A stretch of 64,000 nucleotides of DNA, from positions 11,679,659-11,743,658 of the forward strand of contig CP141148.1 of the NCBI GenBank assembly GCA_035235625.1. Direction: 5' to 3'. Below, one piece after another: positions 36,961 to 49,179 of the stretch. The notes under the pieces are model-generated. The model was not told the origin of the DNA. It did not search any database and saw only the letters and a program-made list of their open reading frames with translations. The position numbers were made by a program, and so were the translations under genes. Each line of letters begins with the position of its first letter. Positions within the stretch are counted from its first letter, which is position 1. This stretch comes from Saururus chinensis. Its lineage: Eukaryota; Streptophyta; Magnoliopsida; Piperales; Saururaceae.

Positions 36961-37559
36961 TCCTGCATGAGCCACAATAAATATTTTAAAAAAAAACTTT
37001 AAAATGCAATAAATTTCTAACCATAATTCAGAACCATGCGTTCTTGGTACTGATGGACTCGTATAAATGTGTTACGAACTTGGCAGAATTGAGAAAGGAA
37101 GACGGTTGGAAGAGGACGTAGGAGAAGAAGAAGAGAGTCGGGGAAGAGAAGAGAGGAGTCGGGGAGAGAGAAAAGGGAGATTAGGGCGAAATAATACTTA
37201 ATTAATCACTAATTACAAAATCCTATGCCTAAATAGGCTTTGCTGACTTATTGGAGTACATAACAAAACTATCTTGCTACATAGATAAAATATCTGATCC
37301 CACGATCATTCCTAAATGCAATTCCTACTAACTATCCTACTAACATCTTATTAAGGACCATAATACCGGACCATAACACAATGAGCCCCCGAGGTTGTTA
37401 CTTACAGCCCCGATGTCCGATTTGAATTATTCAAAACTGTTATGCTTGTCTTTGAGAGTTCTACCACAACTCTTTCGACACTAATCCCAAAATAATATTC
37501 TATTAATAAAATATATTAGAATTTCTATTATTGGTTGAAAAAATGTACTGAAATCAGGG
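36961..37559. other. Repeat-like spacer; possible U3 of the following element
   Basis: A purine-rich stretch (gaagaagaagagagtcgggg) at about 37110-37190 and an AT-rich remainder. It may contain the start of the LTR that ends near 38082. Confidence 0.35.
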
Positions 37560-39001
37560 TTGTCACAGATCGGGCTAGTCCTAGTAGTACTAGGCTTCCT
37601 AACCCTTCCTCTATATAAAGAGGGTGTCATGGTAGGTTGGAGGCATTATTCAAGCATTCAAAAAACTCAGAACTTTGCCATGGGTGGACCGAGAGCTTTA
37701 GCCACAGTTCCAGGGGATTGTTGGGTAGCAAACACTTCGTTGGCGACTTGGAGGAGCTACTGAGAGTGTACTCGACCAAGGTCCATACCATACTCAGCAA
37801 CTCAGTAAGGCTTAAGGCAGATTTCAGCCAAGGGGCAGGCTGGTTTGCAAGATAGCTGAGACAGTGTTGGGTTTGGGAGCAAGGTAGGGACCTTGTTAGT
37901 GTAAACTGCGTGCTGAATAAAAGGTTTTGGAGGCGGTCCTCCTTTTTCCTTATATTTCCCTTCATTTTGCTTTGTTTTGGATTTGCATAAACTTGGGTGA
38001 AAGGGCAGATAGGCTGCTAGTTTCTTGGCATAGACAGGCCATCACGTGTGCAAACGCTAGGCTTAGTTTTGCGCCCATGATAGTTGGTTCTATTGTTGGG
38101 ATACCCAAAGGAGGTGAAAGCTCTGTACGGACTTGGCAAGGGAGTTGGCTGAAGCGCTGAGACCACCTGGAATGAGGTGAAAGCTCTTGACGGGCTCAGC
38201 GCTAGGCAGGTTGGAGATTTTTCCTGAGGTCCTAGACTTGGTGAGTTGGTGGAAAATAGAGAGTTGCTAATGGTGGGCTTGATGTTGACTCGTATTACTA
38301 AGCTCAAGGCAAAGGTGGATGCGATGGCCATAGTGAATGGGACATTGGCTGAATTCCAAACCTCTCTGCGTGATATTCAAGAGTGTTTGGCCCTCTTCGA
38401 CCAACGAGTGTCCCTGCTTGAAGTTGCACCGCACTTTGACGAATCTCAGAAAGGTAGGTAGAAGGGGTAGCCCATCTCACCACATTAGCGACTGATGTGG
38501 CTGCAATGACAGATTTCCTCAGGCAGCATATGTAAAGAGTTGAGGATGCAGTGGTAGCAAAGATCAACGAGTTGGTGGATGAAGTAGCGGTGCTGAAGAG
38601 GGTAGTCGTCAACACCCCATCCCGAGATGGGGGCGGGTACTCATCTCAACATACGGCAAAGAAGGCTAAGGTGCTAGAACCGAAGGCGTATGCGGGGACA
38701 CGAGGTGCCAAGGAGATCGGTAACTTCCTTTGGGACATGAAGAGCTATTTCTCGCTGGTCCATACCCTAGAGGAGGAAAAGGTCATGATAGTAGTGTATC
38801 TTGAGGGGGATGCAAAGCTATAGTGGTGGACACGGTTGGAGGATGATACAGCTGTGGGTCGGCCAAGGATAGGGACTTATTATACTTTCAAGAAGGAGTT
38901 GCATGCGCAATTCCTTCCCAAAAATGTGTCTTGGATAGCCCGGGAGGCATTGAGGAACCTCAAACTTACAAAAGCAGTTTGGGACTACGTTAAGGAGTTT
39001 C
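37560..39001 (+). mobile_element. Ty3/Gypsy 5' fragment: LTR, primer site and gag
   Basis: LTR-like sequence with a TATA box (tctatataaag, about 37611-37621) and a polyadenylation-type gaataaaagg near 37916 ends around 38082 at gcgcccatgata. It is followed by tggttctattgttggga (38085-38101), matching the LTR end and primer-site region of the minus-strand element at 53395-53430. The gag coding part then runs to 39001, where it stops abruptly at a foreign LTR-like sequence. This is a truncated relative of the element at 51472-54301. Confidence 0.75.
38246..39001 (+). pseudogene. Gypsy gag remnant, N-terminal and central part
   Basis: The translation shows a coiled-coil-like N-terminus, stops and a frame change near 38459-38540, then the retrotransposon gag core: YAGTRGAKEIGNFLWDM, KVMIVVYLEGDAKL, a stop, WWTRLEDD, FKKELHAQFLPKN and LRNLKLTKAVWDYVKEF. 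Gag assembles the particle. The protein ends at the boundary with the LTR at 39002. The next part of gag appears inverted at 40047-40325. Confidence 0.82.
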
Positions 39002-40046
39002 TATAATGGCCGTGAATTTTTTATATGATTTTTTGCCTCTAATAAAGCTATTTTATGAGTTTTAAAAGATTTTAAATTACAAACAGTCGGTGAGTTTTCA
39101 TATGGGTGTGTTAGAGCTCGGAGAGATAAGTGTAACGAGCCTAAGAACGCCTAAATCAAACACCGGGGTTGAAAGATATGACCTCGGGAAGTATGTCATA
39201 TGGGCGGAACCCACTTGAAAAGTGCGGGAGAACCCACCTATGTTTGGTCTTGTTACCATTGGGCTCATCGACACGAGTCCAAAGGTAACAAGAGTGCGCG
39301 ATTCTAACTTCAAGGTAGGAAGTTATTGCATTTTGAGGTCTGGATATTATTTGAATAAAATAATATCATTCTGGATAGAATCGACGACCCAATGGATAAG
39401 ACTAACGACGAAGTGGATAGGATCGATGATGCAGCGGATAAGATCAGTTGCTTTTGGATAAGATTGACACATGTCAACCCATTATCTATCCACTTTTTCT
39501 ATAAATAGTGTCGAGTGCGTCCAATTTTCGAGTTCTTCTTTCTCTCCCACGTTTTTTGTTCTCTCTAGTGGATGAGCAAAGAGGATATGGTGGTGGTCAT
39601 AGTCAGTATCTATGGACTCACGGCAGTAAGGCGAAGTGGATCCCGACAAGAACCGGTGGAATCCGACAATGGAGGAGGCACGGCGAAGTGACCGGAAACT
39701 CTCTCGGGTTTTCATTCTTACTGAATGTCCCAGGAAAGTTTTGTCATTCCATGCATAATTTGAACTGTTCACGGCAAAGTGCCGTGATCCACTTTTTATC
39801 TTTTTTCTTTTATGTCCCTAACATGCATTAACCACATGTTTATACATTATACTAAAAAATTTGTGCCGTAAGCGCGTGTCGAGGCCTGTGACCTATGACT
39901 AAGCCCCACACCTGACTCATGGGTATAACACTGAGGTCAAGTACAAAAATACAAATACACCTAAGCGTCACATTTTCCTACAAAAAAATGATCATAAAAA
40001 TATCAGGAAAATCACATAAAATCCTAGAAAAATAAGGGATATTACA
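39002..40046 (+). mobile_element. Lone LTR-like element, about 1.05 kb
   Basis: It is bounded by tataatggcc on the left and gggatattaca on the right, a decayed version of perfect TGTAATATCC/GGATATTACA ends. It has a TATA box (tctataaatagtg, about 39499-39511) on the plus strand. An imperfect tandem of about 25 bases around tggataagat lies at 39371-39470. It sits exactly between two gag fragments of opposite orientation, so simple insertion does not explain it. No target duplication was seen. Confidence 0.6.
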
Positions 40047-40325
40047 ATTATGAAATGACCACCACCTCTATTCGGTCGGCCAGACTGCTCGTTGCCCTTA
40101 TCATTTCCACTATTGCTACCCTTGTTGCCCTCCTTGTTGGATGACTTCTCTTTCCCGTCCTTCTTCCCTTGCTCTGCGGAAGTTTGTTTGAAATTTGCTA
40201 AGTTGTCCTTCACTGCAATTGTTGCGGGAAGATCCTCCACTTACCTTTGTCTCAGCTCGTTCTGAGCCCATGTTTGCAAGCTCGACATGAAGTAGAAGAG
40301 CTTGTCATCTTCTATCATGTTCATC
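40047..40325 (-). pseudogene. Gypsy gag remnant, C-terminal part, inverted
   Basis: The minus strand reads MIEDDKLFYFMSSLQTWAQ, NELRQR, a stop, VEDLPATIAVKDNLANF and then a basic Gly/Asn/Lys-rich linker with GRPNRGGGHFI, matching the same linker in the element at 52361-53413 (GWPNRGAGYFI). It is the part of gag that should follow the fragment ending at 39001, but in reverse orientation. It is cut at 40047 just before the zinc knuckle. Confidence 0.8.
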
Positions 40326-40389
40326 ACTCCCAAAATAAGCGACTAAAACTATGATGGATGCCAATCCCTCATCGATGTAATCACAATTT

Positions 40390-41750
40390 CCCCATCCGAC
40401 ATGTGTAAATTTTTTGCATGTGACCGAACATGACAGCCATTGGTGCATGATGATCACAAATCGATCGTCAACAAAAATTAACGGAGTTATCGCATAGCCA
40501 TAATTTGTATATTTAATACACATGTCCAAGGACCACTGTGCATAGAGCCTATAGTTTACAAAGAGTTTATAAATCACTAGGCACATCGTGCCCTTACATA
40601 TCGGTCACATAAATAATAACACAAAATAAAAACTACTCAGAAATCCCTTCTGCTTCCACCTTTGTCCTTACTGAAACACCTGCAACCTACAGGATTTGGG
40701 GGTGGGTGAGTATATTTATACTCAGTAGGTTGTGTTAAAATATAAAACAATGCTAAACACCGAAACCTTCAAAAACACAATCCTTACACTATTTTTGCAA
40801 TCTTTTATCCTCGGTAAATTGCCCAAAATTTCACTTCATTCGGAAGCAAATCAATCCACAAGCATAATTCCATAACACGTTAAATCCACAAGCTTACTTC
40901 CGAGTCAAATCCACACGTTTAATCTCCAAATCATGTTAAATCCATGAGATAAATTCCGCATTAGATCCACAAGCGCAAACCTCGAATCAAATCAGATTCG
41001 TGATCTCAAAACCAAGTCACAACACATCCACAGTTTCAAATTTAGATCAAATCATTTTCATAAATTCAAATTCAAAACACATCACAAGTTGCGATACCTT
41101 ACGGCCCACCCTCGGCACTCATGGGGCAAATGAGGTCTACTTAGGGAAGGAGTTTTTCCATGATATTCCACCCTATGTGCGCGCCACTTGCCAATTATTT
41201 TTCTCGATGGGCATCGAGATCAATGCACGTAACCATACACTCAAGGATACGCACAAGGATCAGTTCAAATCACATTGTTGTACGAAACTAAATCACTCAG
41301 TGGCTCGTATGATGTCAAATCACATCACTATAGGTTTTTGGAATATATTGATGAGTTTACATTAGATAGATGAGAGCCCTTACCAATTCTAGGGTTCCCC
41401 ATCACCTCCATCTACCTTGTCGATGACTTCATCATTGTCGATTGTCTTGCTTAGACCTGTGTAGACTATTCATCTATTGACTTCAATGCCACACCAGAAT
41501 GACAACTCACCGGACACCCCTATCGTGAGAGCAAAGAAGGGACAACAAACGAAATTTTCTTGATAAAAATCAGAGATGTGCAGTCACCGATGAAGTGACA
41601 AAGGCCAACAATGAACAGATGCAGTTCAGAATTCATTTATGATGGAAATTGCAAGTTGAAAATCTTAAAATGTGGTTGAGCTTTGATTGCCTCTTCACTT
41701 ATGTGCCATCATCTATAGGTATATACAATTTTAAGCACAAAACCCCAATT
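40390..41750. repeat. Dispersed retroelement-like repeat C, second copy
   Basis: Matches 35740-36960 at gtgagtatatttatactcagtagg (40704-40728), gcactcatggggcaaatgag (about 41117) and ccctatgtgcgcgccac (about 41172). The open frame at 41000-41365 lies inside this repeat and is not a credible gene. Confidence 0.55.
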
Positions 41751-42416
41751 GTAAGGGTATTTTGGTTTAATTTTTATAAAATTTCATATAAACCCTAATT
41801 TTATGAAATAATTTTTTATAAAAATAGGTAATATGAAATATTTACATCTTGGTCCAAAAAAATCTCTTGTTTAATTCTATTTCTTTTGTGGAAATTACAA
41901 ATTCTGATTCGTAACTCACTTCTGAAATATGTGGACTAATGGGGGAGGTCCATCCTCAATCGAAGTTACCACATTTAACTGCATGGTTAGCCTCAAGTTT
42001 TCCCTCCATGACAATGGGAGAAATTTATAAGGCAACTATGCTCCTTAATATATTCATTAAATTGTTCCTAGAGCATTAATGAAGATGGGCATCTTATGTT
42101 AGTTCACTTAAGTATGAGGAATACCGCAAATCCTCCATCCCATACTTCACTACATCCTCCACCTAAGCGACATAGCCTCATTTTTTTATACGTAAAAGAC
42201 AAATTATATACTCCCTTAAGCCTACATTAATGGTTTTATTTAATTTTTTAAAATATATTAAAATTAATTTATTTTAAAAAATAAATAGAATTATTAATGT
42301 AAGACAAAGTGAATATATATTTGAAACCATCACTAAAAATTAACATCGTCTGCCACAAAAGTGGTGTCCATTTGATAGGAAATTGCTTAAATTAATTGAA
42401 AATATTAATGGTAGAT
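41751..42416. other. AT-rich spacer, nothing recognised
   Basis: No gene was recognised between repeat C and Copia element 2. Confidence 0.4.
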
Positions 42417-43150
42417 TGTTAGAAGTGGGCATTACATTTAATGGGTTAAGCCCATATCATTAAGGTATGATATTTATGTGGGTCAAGCCTATATTACTTA
42501 AGTGGGTTAAGCCCATATGGTAGAGAGAGTCGAAGCCCACTTTATATTGAATGAGAATAATACATGTGAATTGGTTGAATGAGTGAATAGTCTCACATTG
42601 CCTAGAAGAAGGTGACGGTGTTGGTATATAAAGCACAAATTTAGCCTTTCAAGTTAGGCCCTTTGGCCAACTCACTTTTGTGGGGGAGAGACATGTTGGA
42701 CCCATGTACTTAGGTGGGCTAACCTACATGCACGCGGTTGGGTTAATAAGATAATATTTTTGGGACAAATTCATTTGGTTTGGTTTGGTTTTCTATTAAC
42801 CAAAATGGGTCCAGTTTATTTTCACTGAAGAATGTGTCCGTTAACGGATGGATGCATCCGTTTGAACGGGAAAGGGTATCTTCAACGGGATTTCCTATAA
42901 AATCATTAAAAATGATTTATGCAATAATCATACATTAGATTTTCGTCCGTTTCCATTTAAGTGAGAGCATACATTCTGTGGTTCGCTATATGTATTATGT
43001 TGGAGGTGCTCCTATAGTACGTGGTTGATCGTCTTATCCTGCGATGGAGATGCCCAAGAGTTCTAAGCACCATTAAGGAGGACGAATTCTATCTTAAGGA
43101 CAAAGCGACTTGCTTGATTCGATCAAAATCATTTCGGTAAGATTTCTCAT
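42417..43150 (+). repeat. Left LTR of Copia element 2
   Basis: Its right part (42733-43150) matches 48059-48472, including aataagataatattttt, ctattaaccaaaatgggtc and gtacgtggttgatcgtctta. The U3 part has no counterpart on the right, so the right LTR lost its 5' portion. Confidence 0.75.
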
Positions 43151-43309
43151 CACAATATTTACAAAGGTACGAAAAATAACAATCGTAAGACATAATTCTA
43201 TGTATATTTTGTACTTTACTGTTTTGCATGCAGATTTGTATATATTAAAATTATGTTATGTAGATTTTTTAAAAATTTAATGTCTTCTTGATTTTTTTCA
43301 AAAATTTTA

Positions 43310-43640
43310 CTATTCCCTACTTAAAATTTTGAAAATTTTCTAAATTGTGTGAAAAAATTTGAGATATTTCCATTATGTGCGTCAAATTTTGAAAATTTTC
43401 CATATTGTGCATAAATTTCTGAATTTTTACTATTATGTGCTTAAAGTTCTGAAATTTTACTAATCTGGGCATAAATTCCTGAAATTTTATTATTCTGGGC
43501 ATAAATTCATGGATTTTTATTATTCTTTGCATAAATTTGTGAAATTATACACTTCTGTGTGTAAAATTTGGAAACTTTACTGTTCTGGATGTAAATTTTT
43601 CATAGTTTACTATTATGTGTGCAATTTTTTCTAAAAATTT
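43310..43640. repeat. 30-bp degenerate minisatellite in the Copia 2 leader
   Basis: Units of about 30 bases resembling ctgggcataaattcctgaaa plus ttttattatt repeat roughly ten times. On the minus strand this gives an open frame with a 10-residue period (for example IIKFQEFMPR), a consequence of the 30-base unit and not evidence of a gene. Confidence 0.8.
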
Positions 43641-43921
43641 ATTGCTCTGCAAAATTTTTGAAATATTATTATTTTGTTCATATTTTTTCAATCAATTAAT
43701 GTGCTATATGTAATTCTCAAATTACACTGTGTTATGTAATTTTCAAACTTTACTGTGTGTAATTTTTTTAACTTTACAATACTATATGTGTAATTTCTTG
43801 AAATGCGACTGGGTGTAATTTTTTTAAATTTCATGAGTTATCTATAATTTCTTGAACTTTATTGGGTTTTGTGTAATTTTAAAAAAATTAACTAAGATTA
43901 TCTTATGTTCATTGGAACAGA

Positions 43922-44800
43922 AATGACTGCTGAAGGTACCAACTTGACTTCGGTCATTATTCCCACACCGATGAATGCACCTGTTCAAATTAAAGGGGAA
44001 AAACGAGAAAAATTCAGTGGTGCAGATTTCAAAAGATGGCAATAGAAAATGTTGTTCTATCTCACCACACTAAATCAAGCCTGATTCATTCAAGAGGAAG
44101 AACCCGTTCTCACTGAGGAGAAACAGAATGACAAAACGGTTGTTGCAGCAGTCGATGCTTGGAAGCATATGGATTTTCTATGCCGTAATTACATCCTTAA
44201 CAGATTGGACAACACGTTATATAACGTGTATAGCCCGATGAAGAGTGCTAAGGCACTTTGGGAGTCTTTAGACAAGAAGTACAAGACTTGAGGATGCCGG
44301 AACGAAGAAATTCGTGGTCGGCAAATTTCTGGACTTCAAAATGGTGGACTTAAAACTGTGATCAGTCAAGTTCAAGAACTCCAAGTTATTCTGCATAATA
44401 TTCATGCAGAAGGTATGACTCTAAGTGAGTCTTTCCAGGTGGCTGCAATAATAGAAAAATTACCACATTCTTGGAAGGACTTTAAGAACTACTTAAAGTA
44501 TAAGCATAAAGAGATGAACATGGAAGACAATCGTGAGGTTAAGGATTGAAGAGGATAACCGTGTTTCTAAAAAGAAATCGGGGGCTTATGGCATGAAAGC
44601 TAAAGTCAATGTTGTGGAACAAGGGCATAAGAGAAATAACTTCAACAACAAGAAGAGGAAGCATCCTGCTGGACAGTCGAACAATGACTCCAACAAAGCC
44701 AAGTTCTAGGGCAAGTGCTATGTGTGTGACTAGGTGGGCCACAAGGTTAAGGATTGTCAAAAATAAAAGAAGTGAGATGATTCCAAGAAGAAGAATGCAC
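43922..44800 (+). pseudogene. Copia element 2 gag remnant with zinc knuckle
   Basis: It starts with an ATG at 43922 and reads KREKFSGADFKRWQ before the first stop, then continues with FLCRNYILNRLDNTLYNVY, KALWESLDKKYKT, and, from 44358, [18 protein letters not shown] and [19 protein letters not shown] knuckle (CYVCD, stop, VGHKVKDC) is at about 44719-44760. Stops and at least two frame changes disable it. Confidence 0.85.
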
Positions 44801-44869
44801 AAGCCCACATGACTGAAGTGGAGAATCTCTCCACCAATGTGAATGTCATCAGCTTTTTTTGCTTTGATT

Positions 44870-45870
44870 TCGGAAGTGAATATGGTCACAAACGCTAGAG
44901 GATGGTGGGTGGACACCAAGGCTACTTGTCATGTGTGCTCAAACAGGAAGTTGTTCTCCACTTATCAACCCGTGGAAAATAGTGAACAACTATTTATGGG
45001 CAACTCTTCTACCGCAAAGGTTGAAGGACTTGGAAAGGTGGTGGAAAGGTGGTGCTCAAGATGACTTCGGGCAAGGAACTCACACTCAATAATGTGTTAC
45101 ATGTGCCAGAAATTCAAAAGAATTTAGTGTCTTGATCATTGCTGAGCAAGAATGGGTTCAAGTTGGTGTTTGAGTCAGATAAATTTGTCTTGACCAAGGG
45201 TGGGATGTATGTGGGCAAAGGAGAGTACCTTAATGAGGGGCTTTTCAAGCTCAATATACTAACTATTATACCTATTTCTGTTATTAAGAATGTGAATGCT
45301 TCTTCCTCCTATATGATTGAGTCATGTGATGTGTGGCATGGTAGATTAGGACATGTTAGTTATGATGCTTTACAAAGATTGATTAATATAGAATATCTGC
45401 CTAAATTTAATATTGACTCTAAATTATAAATGCAAAACTTGTGTAAAATCAAAATTAACAAGAAAATCTTTCCAAAGTATTGAGAGATGTTGAGTTAATT
45501 CACAGCGATGTCTGACTTAAAACTTGTTCAAATAAGAGGAGGTAAAAAGTACTTTATTACATTTATTGACGATTGCACTCGTTATTGTTATGTATAATTA
45601 TTGAGAAGTAAAGATGAGGCTATTGACATGTTTATATTATATAAAACAGAGGTTGAGAATCAACTTGACAAGAAAATAAAAGTTCTAAGAAGTGTAGAGG
45701 TGGGGAATATGAATCACCTTTTGGTGAATTCTGTTCACAACATGGTATTATACACCAAACTACGACACCCTATTCACCTCAACAAAATGGAGTTGTTGAA
45801 CGAAAAAATTAAACTTTAAAAGAAATGATGAATGACATATTAATAAGTTATGGGTTACCCCTAAATATGT
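44870..45870 (+). pseudogene. Copia element 2 protease and integrase remnant
   Basis: The protease active-site region reads WWVDTKATCHVC, where DSGATCH is expected, so the Ser-Gly after the catalytic Asp are replaced. A GAG-pre-integrase stretch (CDVWHGRLGHVSYDAL) follows at about 45327. Integrase is heavily broken: ENQLDKKIKVLRS then a shifted GGEYESPF-like region near 45690-45720. Confidence 0.82.
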
Positions 45871-46379
45871 GGGGGAAGTTTTGCTTTCAGCAAATTATAT
45901 TTTCAACAAAATACCTCATAAGAAAACCTTGCAGAGACCATATGAATTATAGAAAGGTTGAAAACCTTCTTACAAATTCTTAAAAGCGTGAGGGTGTTTA
46001 GCAAAAGTGGTGGTCCCTACTCCCAAGAGGATTAAAATTGGACCAAAGACTATTAATTGTATATTCATTGGTTATGCCAATAATAACAGTGCATATCACT
46101 TTCTTATTCATAAATCAAATATTCTTGATGTAAATGTCAATACTGGTGATTGAATTTAGGAATGTTTTATTTTTTGAACATATTTTTTCATGAAATTCTA
46201 CACAAAAGGAAAGTTCTCTTATAAGAACTTTGGATGTTGCACAGGACAATAGTGAAGACCAAGAGGGAAAGGATGATGAACCTAGAAGCAGCAAATGTGT
46301 TAGAACATCAAAATCCTTTGGTCCAGACTTTCTAACTTATTCGTTAAAAAATGAGCCTTAAAGCTTTAAGGAAGCTATG

Positions 46380-47894
46380 TCATCTCCTGAAGCACAATAT
46401 TGGAAGGACGCAGTAAACAGTGAAATTGAATCCACTATGAAAAATCATACTTGAGAGTTGGTAGACCTACCACCAAGGAGTAAACCTCTTAGATATAAAT
46501 GAATATTTAAGAAGAAGATGGAGGCTTATGGATCAATTGATAAATATAAAGCTAGACTTGTTATTAAATGATATAAGCAAAAGGAAGGTCAAGATTATTT
46601 TGATATATATTCACTAGTCACAAAGATAACAATAATTAAGATGTTAATCGTTATTGCTGCTTTGAATAATCTTGATATACATCAAATAGATGTGAAGACT
46701 GCATTCTTGACTGATGACTTAAATGAGGAAATATATTTACAACAACCTGAAAGGTGTGATGTGCAGGGTCAAGAAAACAAAGTGTGCAGACTTGTTAAAT
46801 CTCTCTATTGGTTTAAACAAGTACCTAAGCAATGACATGAAAATTTTGACAAAATAATTATGTCAAATGGATTCAAAATTAATGAACGTGACAAATGTGT
46901 TTATGTGAAAGACAGACCTGATGACTATGTTATTGTATGTCTATATGTAGATGATATGTTCATTATTGGTAGTAATGATGATATTATTAAAGCTACAAAG
47001 AGGATGTTGAACAAACAATTTAACATGAAAGATATGGGTGTTGCAGATGTTATACTAGGGATGAAAATCTCTAGAACATCTGATGGATATGTATTATCTC
47101 AATCTCATTATATTGAGAAAATTTTAGAGAAATTCAATAAGAATAATAATCGTCCAGTGAGAACACCTGTAAATGTGACATTGCACTTAAGCAAAAACAC
47201 GGGTGAGAGCATATCACAACTTCAATATTATCAAATTATTAGAAGTCTCAATTACATCATGAATTATACGAGACCAGACATAACTTACTCAGTGAGTAAA
47301 CTAAGTAGATTCAATAGCAACCGAGGGGCAGACCACTAGAAGGCTATAGTCAGGGTTCTTAAATATCTGAGATATACCTTGAACTATGAGCTGCATTATA
47401 CTATGTATCCAATAGTACTAGAGGGTTACTGTGATACAAACTGGATATATAATATAAAAGACTCAAAATCCACAAGTGGATATATCTTTACTCTTGGAGA
47501 TGCAGCAATGTCTTGGAAATCCTCAAAACAAACGTGCATAGCAAGATCCACAATGGAATTTGAATTCATTGCGCTTGATTGAGTAGGCGAAGAGGCTGAA
47601 TGGCATTATAAATTTTTAAAGGATATTCCAATGTAGGGGAAACCTATGCCACCTATTTGCATATACAGTGATAGCCAATCGGCTATAAGAAGGGCACAAA
47701 GTAATTTTTATAATGGTAAGTCTCGACATATACATCAGAAATATAATACCATAAAACAATTGCTCTCTAGTGGAATAATTTCTATTGAGTATGTTAAGTC
47801 AAAAGAAAATATTGCGGATCCGCTTACTAAGGGTTTGACTAAAGAACAAGTGAGCAGTTCATCGAGGGGAATGAGCTTGAAGCCTTTACATTAA
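46380..47894 (+). pseudogene. Copia element 2 reverse transcriptase and RNase H remnant
   Basis: Recognisable segments in order: HQIDVKTAFLTDDLNEEIYL (46680-46740), KSLYWFKQVPKQ, CLYVDDMFIIGSND with the catalytic YVDD at about 46945-46960, MGVADVILGMKI, SQSHYIEKILEKF, then RNase H with [27 protein letters not shown] and a final IYSDSQSAIRRAQ and ENIADPLTKGLT. Stops separate the pieces, but the 46860-47339 frame is long and well preserved. Confidence 0.88.
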
Positions 47895-48058
47895 GAGTCA
47901 CTATAATGGCAACCCAACCTAGTTGACTGAAGATCCTAAGATCTAGGTTTAAAGGGACAACCAAATTGTGGGGGATTCAAGGGGAATCACTATTGAGATA
48001 AAATCTCGTCCTCATTCCTATGATGAGATAGTTTGCACCCACAGCCAGCTGGTCGGTC

Positions 48059-48472
48059 AGGTTGGGTTGGGTCAATAAGATAATATTTTTAGGACAAATT
48101 TATTTGGTTTGGTTTTCTATTAACCAAAATGGGTCTAGTTTGTTTTTACTAAAGAATGTGTTCGTTAACAGATGGACGCATCAGTTTGAACGAGAAATGG
48201 TGTTTTCAATAGGATTTCTTATAAAATTATTGAAAATAATTTTTGCAATAATCATAAATTGGATTTCCATTCGTTTCCATTTCTGTGAGAGCATATATTA
48301 TGTGGTTCGTTGCATATACTGTATTGGAGGTGCTCCTACAATACGTGGTTGATCGTCTTATCTTGGGAGGTAGACGCCCAAGAGTTTGAAGCACAATTAA
48401 GGAGGGTGAATTCTGTCTTAAGAACAAAGCGACTTGTTTGATTCGATCATAATCATTCCAGTAAGATTTCAG
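48059..48472 (+). repeat. Right LTR of Copia element 2, 5'-truncated
   Basis: Matches the right half of the left LTR (42733-43150) and ends near gtaagatttca. The U3 half is missing. Confidence 0.75.
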
Positions 48473-48937
48473 CGTGAATAGGAAACACCCAATCTTAAAT
48501 TCATACAAGGCCAAGAAAAAAAATGCGATGTCATGCAACCTATTTTTTAAGGTATTTAAACAAAAGTTATCCAATCAAAACTGCCATATCGTATATCAAA
48601 AATTCATTATCAAGTTAACATACATGATGCATGAAAGAACAAATGTTTAATTGTCAACGTAAGATAACATTAATCAAGAATTTAATAAACGTAAATACAG
48701 GCCAAAGCCTCTTGTTTGCATATCTCAAAATTCAAAGCTTTCAAATATAAGTCTACAGATCCTTTTGCAAAATCTGTAAAAAAAAACCACTTAAGCAAAT
48801 AGCACCTACATGTTATGTACTATAAAATGAAACTTCAAAGAGTTCCATTTGTGTGAACCTTTAGTTAACGTGAGCTTGGGCTCTATGGGCTATTGAATTT
48901 TAATCTAGCGGCACACATAACCAAGGGGCAGGCCTTG

Positions 48938-49104
48938 CACCTTCGGATCTTGATCCAATGGTTCTTGAACACTAGCACGCGTGAGCCCATAGTCATACAA
49001 ACTTTCTCCAAATTCCAGCCCCCTTGTGCCTTCAAATCTTGATCTGAAGGCTCTCGAATGCTGGTACGCATAATCCCGAGCTCGTACTAACTTTCTCCAA
49101 ATCC
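48938..49104. repeat. Two-copy imperfect tandem repeat, period about 88 bp
   Basis: The unit around cttcggatcttgatcc... ending ctttctccaaattc recurs as cttcaaatcttgatct... ending ctttctccaaatcc. It lies in the 3' flank of permease copy 2 and is absent from copy 1. Confidence 0.7.
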
Positions 49105-49179
49105 AAACAGTTTTCTCCAAACTCAAAATGTTTTTGAAATATATGAACCAAAGTTTAAAAAAGAACACTTCTCTCAAGC

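Larger units (their letters stand above)
42417..48472 (+). mobile_element. Degenerate Ty1/Copia (Tork-like) retrotransposon 2
   Basis: Plus-strand Copia element with a full left LTR (about 42417-43150), a leader with a minisatellite, then gag, zinc knuckle, protease, integrase, reverse transcriptase and RNase H, and a shortened right LTR (about 48059-48472). A typical Copia 3' run, including caaattgtgggggattcaagggg at about 47965, lies just before the right LTR remnant. Many stops and frameshifts are present, so it is nonautonomous. The left boundary is inferred from TGTTAGAAG and a downstream TATA box (ggtatataaag, 42632-42642). Confidence 0.88.

Noticed and set aside
41000-41365. 121-residue plus-strand open frame
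   Set aside because: It lies inside repeat C with no recognisable protein family and no conservation of the frame in the other copy.
43317-43532. Minus-strand protein with a 10-residue repeat
   Set aside because: It is generated by the 30-bp minisatellite in a Copia leader on the other strand.
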